64,000 bases of DNA from Limanda limanda. Taxonomy: Eukaryota; Chordata; Actinopteri; Pleuronectiformes; Pleuronectidae. Below, in pieces: positions 56,337 through 64,000 of this stretch. The notes under the pieces are model-generated. The model was not told where the DNA came from. It was given only the letters and a program-made list of their open reading frames with translations, and searched no databases. The stretch is from positions 10,675,646 through 10,739,645 of the forward strand of contig NC_083649.1 of NCBI RefSeq assembly GCF_963576545.1, given 5' to 3'. Both the position numbers and the translations under genes were made by a program. The first letter of the stretch is position 1; each line of letters begins with the position of its first letter.

Positions 56337-56480
56337 GGATAGTTCACCCAAAAATGAAAATTCACTCATTATCCACTCACCCCTATGTTGATGGAGGGGT
56401 AGGCAAAGTGTTTCTGTCCACAAAACACTTTTAGAGTTTCAAGGGTAAAGATAACAAAACATTAAAACATAGAATGCTCT
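56337..56480 (+). mobile_element. One-ended copy of the AGTTCACC inverted-repeat element
   Basis: GGGATAGTTCACCCAAAAATG, CACTCATTATCCACTCACCC, GATGGAGGGGTAGGCAAAGT and CACAAAACACTTTTAGAGTT are the family's left half, as in 36412-36684. The matching right end is not seen, so the copy is truncated or decayed. Confidence 0.65.
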
Positions 56481-58745
56481 TGCCCCAACATTCAAATTCA
56501 ACTTGAAATGTCATTTACACCCAGTTTTTAAGCCTTAATGTTTTCTACGCACAAACTCTAAGATGTTATATTGCACAAATCGAGTTTATATATGTATAAA
56601 TGCCAGATACAATGAAAAGCATTGATTCGGTGACATTTCCCACGTGAATAACATTATGTAAGAATTGTTTTCTTTAAAGTCAGGCTTCAGACGATGACGA
56701 CCTGAGAGAGGGCAGTGACAATGAGGAAGAGTCCAGCAGTTCCTGTATGCGTAAAATACAAAGGGGGGAGGGGGGAGCAGCACCATGTGTGAAACATTAA
56801 TATTGCACCGTGTTGTAATATTTAACGTGTTAATTAAAGTGCCCTGTGGGAATACAATCTAACACGCTTCATCAACTCGGTGCAAAATCACCTTTTGTAC
56901 TCATACGTCAGAAAGGTATTCCGGTATGCATGTGCATTATTGTGCATGTGCATTATTGTAAGATAAATTTAGCATTAGCTTTACACGTTGTGATCAGGCC
57001 CTGTTAGCTACGCTACAAGGCCGTGACTATTCCTGTAACACTCTGTCGGATTAATAGAAGATGCTCGTTAATACAAGCACTGTAATTAATTGTGCTATGC
57101 ATGGCATAGCAGCAGAAAAAATACTGCGGTTCACGGTTAAGTATAGTTTTGTCTTGCATAATAAATCATGTTAGATCTGTGCTGTCAAAACTCACTCCTT
57201 TTTTTTACTTTTGCCTAAAGCTGTCAGGCAGAATATTTAATCCAAATCAATTTCACTTTATTTGTCAAAACATATTCTGCTTCTAATTTCCACTGGGTCC
57301 TGGAAAGTATGGTTAAAAAGACTGAATGCTAAAAGTAATAGTCTTTTCGTTTGAAAGTAGATTAATTGAATCTCTTTGAATTGAATTGAGTTTGGCAGAA
57401 GACACAAATTAGTAACTTTTTCATTTGTAGAGCTCATTGGCCAAACTGGTTCCTTAAACCAGTACCACAGTGGTATGAAATCCAAAATGAATGTGAGCTC
57501 AAGTCCTTAGAAGTTGCGTTCACTGCACAGAATGTGTCACACGTTCTCCTTTGAATCTAAGTACTACAATTTTGAAAAACCAGTGGCAACTTTAGCATTG
57601 AAATTCAAATAGCGGCCCTACTGGGCTAATGGAGCACAATTACTGTGATTGCAGCAGAACGCATGTTACAGTAGAATGTCTGTATGTGATTTTCAGCTTG
57701 AGCTTCTCACAGGAAAGCTCTCACAGGAGGCTTACATGCACGGTTCCCTGCAGCTTCAGGCCTGTTCAGTTTTATTCAGTCACTCAGAATGAAACCTAAG
57801 AGCAAGTTATAGCTGGAAATTAGTCTCCCACTTTTTAGTGACACATTAAACGCCCACACGATTGAGAGGAGAAGGAGGAAGACATTTACGAAACCGTTTC
57901 TGCCGACAAACTCCTTCTTTTCACTACATTTTCCAATAAAATGAACCAAAACACAGGTTAATGACGGCAGCTGTGCCGTGAAGACGGCGACAGTGACATT
58001 TAAAATGAGTGATGACTGTAAAATCAGTACCAGAGAGCAAGAAGAAAAGACTGTAGCTGTTGTTATCTCTAAAAAACAGATTTTACAATAAAAAATAAAA
58101 TGCTCACCGCTTTTTCACGATGAGAAATGAAGTTTATACTTTAACACGAAACAGAAAGACACAAAAAGACAGAAAATAAAAGCTTTGATAGGAGGCGCTA
58201 ACCATCAGAGCCACAGAAAAAATACAATTATGCTTACAAAATAAAATCTCACGTCCCAATCCGTCATGTAATGCACATCAGCGGATGATGCTGCGCGGAG
58301 CCACACGTTTTCAATGACCAGCGATTGGGTGATGGATTCGAATTCAATGCACCATTAAACATGCTACTGGTTATTTATCTGTTTTTTTACAGCTTCTGGA
58401 AGAGCTCAGGTCTCTTTGTGTTTGAGTGTCTCTGAGTTCCCTTGTTCAGATCAATTGTGGATAACGGCCACAGTCTCGGGTGTGTTTCATTTTAATCTCA
58501 CCTCAGAAGTGGAAATGGGCAATGAGCAAACCTCACAATGGAACACTGAAATGAATTGTAAATCAGGCAGGAGGAGAAAAAAAGTGTTAGGACTCGCTGA
58601 CTGTTGTTCCAAAGAAGAGGTCTACAGAGGCAATGTGTGAGCCCATTAAACCTCCATTCTGCCCTCCTTCCACACACTGTTTTCAGTCAGGGCAATTTAT
58701 AACAAAGTCCTTTCTCATATACATATATCTCTTTTTTTATTTATT

Positions 58746-58930
58746 TAAAGGACCAGTGTAAGATTTAGTGGCTGTGAGGTGGCAGACTGCAAGCCAATGA
58801 ATACCCCTGCACTTCCAAAGAGAATCTGCAGTGGTTTGTAGGCAACGAAGAAATGCAAAAGGCTCTCTCTAAACCTATAAGGGCTCATTCTAAGCTAACA
58901 AAAATACATCAATTCTTAATAGTAGTTAGA
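58746..58930 (+). mobile_element. Second copy of the AAAGGTCCAGTGTGTA element, right end unclear
   Basis: TAAAGGACCAGTGTAAGATT, TTAGTGGC and later AAGGGCTCATTCTAAGCTAA correspond to this MITE family. The right terminus could not be placed. Confidence 0.55.
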
Positions 58931-61133
58931 ATAATTATAGATATAGAATGATGTCTTGTCATTGCCAAGCTGTTGCACTGCAGTGATTCAGCCTCTGTGT
59001 GTGCGTCACCTTTAATGTGTTTTAATTCATCCAAACTGACATAATTTATGTCATCTGCATGCGTTTGTGCCAGGTCAAATATATCGGAGCAGGTAAATAA
59101 TGCATTGACATAAATTTGATGTCAGTATGTGAAACTAATGTTAATTAGTAACAATTGTGAGTTGATTGCTGATAAAATCAAAAGAATATTTGACAACAGC
59201 GACATTGGCAATATGGATTCATTATGTGATGATGTGATAATTATGGCGCACAACCTGTTCAATATTTCCATGAGTTATTCACCAGGAATCTGACATCCTG
59301 TGTCACAGATAAGGATTATTAATGCAGCTCAGTACCTGTGTGCTGCAGTGACAATATTCACAAGCTGCTTTGGGGGGGAGGGGCGGGGGGGGTTGCACAC
59401 AAAACGCTGGGACAATGGGAACTGACAAACTAACGCATATCTTGTCTCCTGTAACATGAAGATGCCATTGTGTTGAGTCTGGTTCTGCTCCTGCTAAAGC
59501 TGGAACTGTGCAGTTTCGCATTATTGAGAGTTCTGGAAAAGTTCCTTGAAATGCAGAAAACCTTGGATTCAGCATGATATAAATACCACTTAACTGGAAC
59601 TATTGAAGTTGAACTAAAAGTCTGACACTTGCCATAGTAGGGTCAGAATGCTGTAATGTCATTTAACGGTAAATACAAATTGAATATCCTTTAACTTATG
59701 TGCGTCTCAGCAACTCACACAAACTATTGAGTTAAGGTAAAGTCCAAGGTTCTTTTTCCACCAGTGAACAACAGCTTGTTTCCTCAAGTGTTAAAAAATC
59801 ATCTAAAAAGTAGCAAGGCAGAGAAGGAAATTTTATGTAAGAGAAATTAATAAATATGAAATAATTTAATCAATTACTTTCTGAATTGCCAGTGTCTGAG
59901 TTACTGGCAAACTGTTTTAGCAATACTATACTAACAAATCAAAATGCGATGATTAGTTTGTAAACATCTCAGCAAACTGGTTACATTCTCTATCGGTCGT
60001 TTTCTGTTTCTAACTGTGAACACCCAGTACAAACGCTGTACCTACTTGTTGGATAAGTAAAGGGTTGATCTTGAGGAAAACAATCTGGAACGTTTACTGA
60101 TATTTATGAGTGTTTTCACATCGGTCCAGATCGAACTACAAATCGAGATCTAGCTGATTTAAATATGGCTTGATTAGGAGACTGAAGGGCCTACTTCTAG
60201 TAATTCCCCTTTATTTATGTCTTCGGTACAAAACGGAAATTATTGTGGACATAAAAATAACATTACAAACCCTTTTATGTGTAACTTTGGAATTTATTGA
60301 ATATAAACTAATAAGGAAAAACAAATAAGTCAATTCACTTATCATTAAAGTCAGTGAATTAATCTGCTAACTAAGTGGCTCTGCTGCATCTGCTCAGAGG
60401 CCATAACAATAAAAAAAAAGAAAGGAACAGGAATTAGTTTTGATGCAGTGCTATGACAGGATTACTCGGAGATGGCAGTAAAATCCTTTTACCACCAAAA
60501 AAAGGTATTACAAGGCCACAAAGGAATAGCGGAGCAGCAAAAGGCATTTTCCATGCTATATTCTAACTGTAAAATCTCCCATAAAATCACAGGGCCACCC
60601 AGACTGCGTGGATCTGGACTGAAATGGAAAAAGCTTGAATCGGATGGAGAGATTTTAAACGGAAACACAACAGACGATCCTCTTTCATGTTTTGACGACT
60701 CTCCGTTCTTTTGATATTAAAATGGCATGGTGTTTTCATCTGAAGGCAGATGGGACTGGACGGCCACAAAGCCACAGCGCTCAGCCCTCACATTCAGTAA
60801 TTACACGGAGGAAGCGTTTCATTCGAGCAAAGCAACCCCGGGCGCCTCTGACGTGCGTCCTCGCTGCCACTGGGTGACAAATCGGACGCAATATCTCGAA
60901 CTATCAGGCCACTGTGGCAGAGCCGTCGCTTTCATCCATCCAATTAAACCGGCTCAGTCATTACAGGGATGAGACGCCCTTTAGAGGTTAGCTGCATCTG
61001 CATCCAGCCAATCACATTTAATGTATTCAGTGATTAGGCCTGTACCCTTAAGAGACAGAGAGGCATGAGACAGGCTTTCCCATTGACGGGGATTCATCTG
61101 TACATGAGAAATATTCTAACAAGCCTCCCAGAC
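58931..61133. other. Downstream intergenic sequence
   Basis: There are G runs at about 59371-59392. No gene is recognisable. Confidence 0.5.
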
Positions 61134-61201
61134 CACGATGTGAACGCCTGGGCCGCAGGCGTTCACATCGTGTTCCTCATAGAACACATGTTCTATGAGG
61201 A
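61134..61201. repeat. Two perfect hairpins back to back
   Basis: Hairpin 1 has 17-bp arms, CACGATGTGAACGCCTG (61134-61150) and its exact complement (61156-61172), around loop GGCCG. One base later hairpin 2 has 13-bp arms at 61174-61186 (TCCTCATAGAACA) and 61189-61201, around loop CA. Neither stem has a mismatch. A degraded retroposon fragment begins just after. Confidence 0.95.
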
Positions 61202-61204
61202 TAT

Positions 61205-61440
61205 GTGTTTTGGGAAGTTGGTGGAGATGAGGAAGATACACTTTTATTAATCCCACACACATGCACAAACATGCAAAGACACACTCATGCATTGGGGAAA
61301 TTAGTCCTCTGCATTTCACCCATCTGGTGCAGAACACACTGCAGAGCAGAGCAGTGGGCTGCCAGGTACGGCGCCCGGGGAGCAGATGTTGGGGGAGTAA
61401 GGTGCCTTGCCTCAACGTGATTGAACTGAGGTATTTTCCA
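61205..61440 (+). mobile_element. Degraded retroposon fragment (antisense 3' end type)
   Basis: CACTTTTATTAATCCCACAC, GGGGAAATTAGTCCTCTGCA, TTTCACCCATC, AGCAGTGGGCTGCCAGGTAC, GGCGCCCGGGGAGCAGATGT and AAGGTGCCTTGCCTCAACG follow the order of a common fish repeat. Family name not assigned. Confidence 0.6.
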
Positions 61441-61465
61441 AGTTGCAAATAATTGCTGCTAAGCT

Positions 61466-61705
61466 CCATCCATCCGTCTGCTGCTTATTCAGAGGTTGCC
61501 GTCTAGGTAGGATATCCAGACGTGCCTCTGCCTGGCCACGTTCTCCAGCTCTTTTCCTGGAGGATCCTGATGCTATTCAGGGCCAGATACGATATGTAAT
61601 CCATCCAGCTGGTTCTGGGTCAACCTCTGCGTCTTCTCATGGTTTGGTTTGCCTGGTTAACCACCAGTGGAAGGTGCCCAGGAGACATCCTGCCTTCTTA
61701 AAATA
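61466..61705 (+). mobile_element. Degraded LINE-derived fragment
   Basis: CATCCATCCGTCTGCTGCTT, ATCCAGACGTGCCTCTGCCT, TTCTCCAGCTC, GTAATCCATCCAGCTGGTTC and GGTGCCCAGGAGACATCCTG match in order a widespread teleost repeat whose ends are CATCCATC and GGAGGCATCCTG-like. It is old and without coding sequence. Confidence 0.6.
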
Positions 61706-64000
61706 AAAACAATCTACTTTCCATCTTATTATCTCTTTCAAATAACTCCCTCTAACCTGGTGTTTGATTAGAAACTGTCTGATTGATTTTGTGTCGTTGC
61801 CCAAATGCAACAAATTGATTTGCAAATGCAGTGTTATTATTTAAAATAACAACAACTATAGAAATAAGACCCAACTTTTAATAAACAGATGTCTTCCTTA
61901 ACCCTATAATATGTAATTTTGTTCAATAGGGGTCTCTTTATCTAAACAACATCAAAAAGCTCTAGTGAGGACATCATGATCAGTGATAGAAATCTATTTG
62001 ACAGACTGAGAAAATCATGTTCAGGGGTGTCAACGTTTTATTCACGTTACGCCGCGATCGCCAATGAATAATCATGATCCATAACGAGTGATCAATACAA
62101 ACAGTGGAAGGAAAAAAACGCTGTCTGGCTAACTGGCGAGCAGTTGTGTTTTTTCTTACGTGTCCTACGTTGTTTGATGCAGAAGTTATGATATAATTAA
62201 AACCAGTCACATATTGCTGAAAGTTTAATACGCCTGTTGCCTCTGACATTTGCTTGTAAAGTCTTACTTATTTTGGAAACGATATTCTTTAAAGGTCGAC
62301 TCTGGACATTCATGAATGGGAACACAGACCCAATTGTTTCTGGAATAATGACTTTCAGTTTTACCAAAGATTTCACATCCCCATCTGTTCCGTACCTGCC
62401 ATCGGGAAAGTAGGACATATCTTTGCCCTGTCGGACAGAAAATGGAACACAAAACCATGCACGGTCGAGCGTGTGCGGTTTGGAAGTGGGTGACAAATAC
62501 ATCATTGCTTGGCGCACAGCAGCAAACAATCCAGCCGCTGCTTGGGAGAGTGAGCTGTCACCGGCCCCACAGCCAGACACACTCGCACCATAAATATCAA
62601 TAAAAGAGAGAAAGAGAGATGTCCGCGGGGGAGACTGCAGCGAGGTACATGAATTAAAAATGTCACCGATAAGTTTAGAAGCGAGGGAGCGGGTCGACAG
62701 CGCAGCTCCCAATTCATTCCGGCACAGAACAAATTTACCTTGAGGGAGATCATATCCAATGATAGCAGACTGCGGAGGCCTGTCAGCTGTAATGGGAACA
62801 ACCAGATAACCATCTATCAGGAGCCGAAATGAAAAAGGAAATAATGACTAGAATAAATTGACGTCACAACAATAGACGGCCCTTATACCGTACTACCCTT
62901 ATAGAGAACAAGAGAGTAGTGCATTACATTCTATACGTGTAGGGCAGATTAATCATTAGATAATATAATCTATATAATATCAGAAAAGAAACGTATAAAA
63001 AAAATGTTTACTGCCAGATATACAATATTGAGATTTTGCCAATGTGGTTATCTTTCATTTCTCCTCTTATTTACACTCAATATTTTAAATAACTTTAAAT
63101 AACTGGCACATGTAAGCATCAGACTCTGACCTCTCGCCTGTCTTCCATGATCCCCATCTCTTTTATGGGACCAGAAGGTAAGGGATTATGTAGACTAGTA
63201 GTCCCGACACCTCTCTGTCCATGTGGCTTGTGCTATGTCAGCAGAGCCAGCACAGTAACCGGTACATAAAGGTTCCATTAGATAAAAACACTGGGACTAT
63301 CTTGTCGCGGCACATTACAATGAAGTGGTAATATGATATTTTTACTTAAAAATGTCATGGCATTGAAAATATATTTTGTCCTTCCACGTAGATGAGAGGA
63401 TCTTGACCTGCTCTTTGAAGAGACGCGGAGTAATTTGGATACCTAACTCCCCAACGAACTGAAACCACCGGGCCTTAATGAGAACACTCTAACCGTGATG
63501 TTAGGATTAATGTGCGGCCATCGCAGGCTCCTTGCAATTTCCTCTTAGTCACTATTTGCCTACTCCTTTTTTTTTAATGTTGTTGGGAGTTTGATCCTCT
63601 AAAATTACTACACAGTTTAATCGCCACCTTCCTTAAAAAAGCTTTATAACCTTTATGAAAAGTAGGATTTATTGCAGGATTAAGATTGTGTAACTTTAAA
63701 ATGGATGTTCCTTATAAACTGCCTACTTATATGTGGGGCTCTTTGTGTGGTGCAGTTTCGATTTAGCCTGATGAAGGCCTGGGGACGGAAACATCACGGC
63801 ACTGGTAAAATTAAATTGTATTATCGTATTTCATACTATCTGCAAGTCATAATTTATGAGCTCACAGGGAGCGCTCATACAGATACTGTGTAAAGCCTTT
63901 GGAAGATTTTTTTTTGGGGGGGAAAATACAACCTCTAACTTCACAGCCTGTGGTCAGGCATATGCAGCAATACATCATTCTTACGTTCATTGACTCAGGC
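61706..64000. other. Downstream intergenic sequence
   Basis: The longest frame is 171 codons on the minus strand at 62197-62712, which I cannot assign to any family. Part of 62.2-62.8 kb has mixed composition without repeats. No conserved neighbour gene of KCTD16 was recognised. Confidence 0.45.

Noticed and set aside
61134..61201. MicroRNA precursor reading of the paired hairpins
   Set aside because: Stems of 17 and 13 bp with 5- and 2-base loops are too short for Drosha/Dicer processing.

Overview
The window looks like ordinary nuclear DNA from a teleost fish. It is AT-rich and almost gene-free. It carries long dinucleotide and tetranucleotide microsatellites and many fragments of interspersed repeats of kinds common in ray-finned fish: hAT DNA transposons, short inverted-repeat elements, tRNA-derived SINEs and non-LTR retroposon 3' tails. 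The species cannot be named from this sequence. No bacterial, viral or organellar gene organisation is present, and almost all open frames are chance frames or microsatellite translations.

The one confident gene is the 3'-terminal coding exon of KCTD16 on the + strand (about 42973-43436). KCTD16 is an auxiliary subunit of the GABA-B receptor. The exon encodes the distinctive C-terminal tail, including the CDCCCKN cluster, the GESGTS and VICGPV motifs, LDRPLKKGPV, RRKSDLLRTLT, and the end KIPERFPERK...LLRKY. The large upstream exon with the BTB and H1 domains is not in the window, so positions 1-42972 are best read as the 3' part of a very long KCTD16 intron. Positions 43437-64000 are 3' UTR plus downstream intergenic DNA.

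Layout: 1-9 kb holds two nearly full-length, oppositely oriented copies of one nonautonomous hAT element, each carrying a decayed BED-finger exon, with a ~490 bp GATA array between them. 9-12 kb holds interspersed repeats. Around 14.5 kb there is a tight cluster of four perfect POU octamer motifs in otherwise unique DNA. 21-28 kb holds microsatellites and retroposon tails. 32-40 kb holds several perfect short hairpins, an inverted-repeat element and a deleted SINE. 42.1-42.5 kb is a SINE just upstream of the KCTD16 exon. 44-61 kb is mostly unique sequence with a few inverted-repeat elements. At 61.1 kb two perfect hairpins lie back to back beside two old retroposon fragments.

I found no sign of a new multi-gene system. 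The observations most worth checking are the octamer cluster, the back-to-back hairpins at 61.1 kb with the similar hairpin at 32.5 kb, and the matched pair of hAT copies. Repeat family assignments rest on recognition from memory and visible termini, not on a database search.
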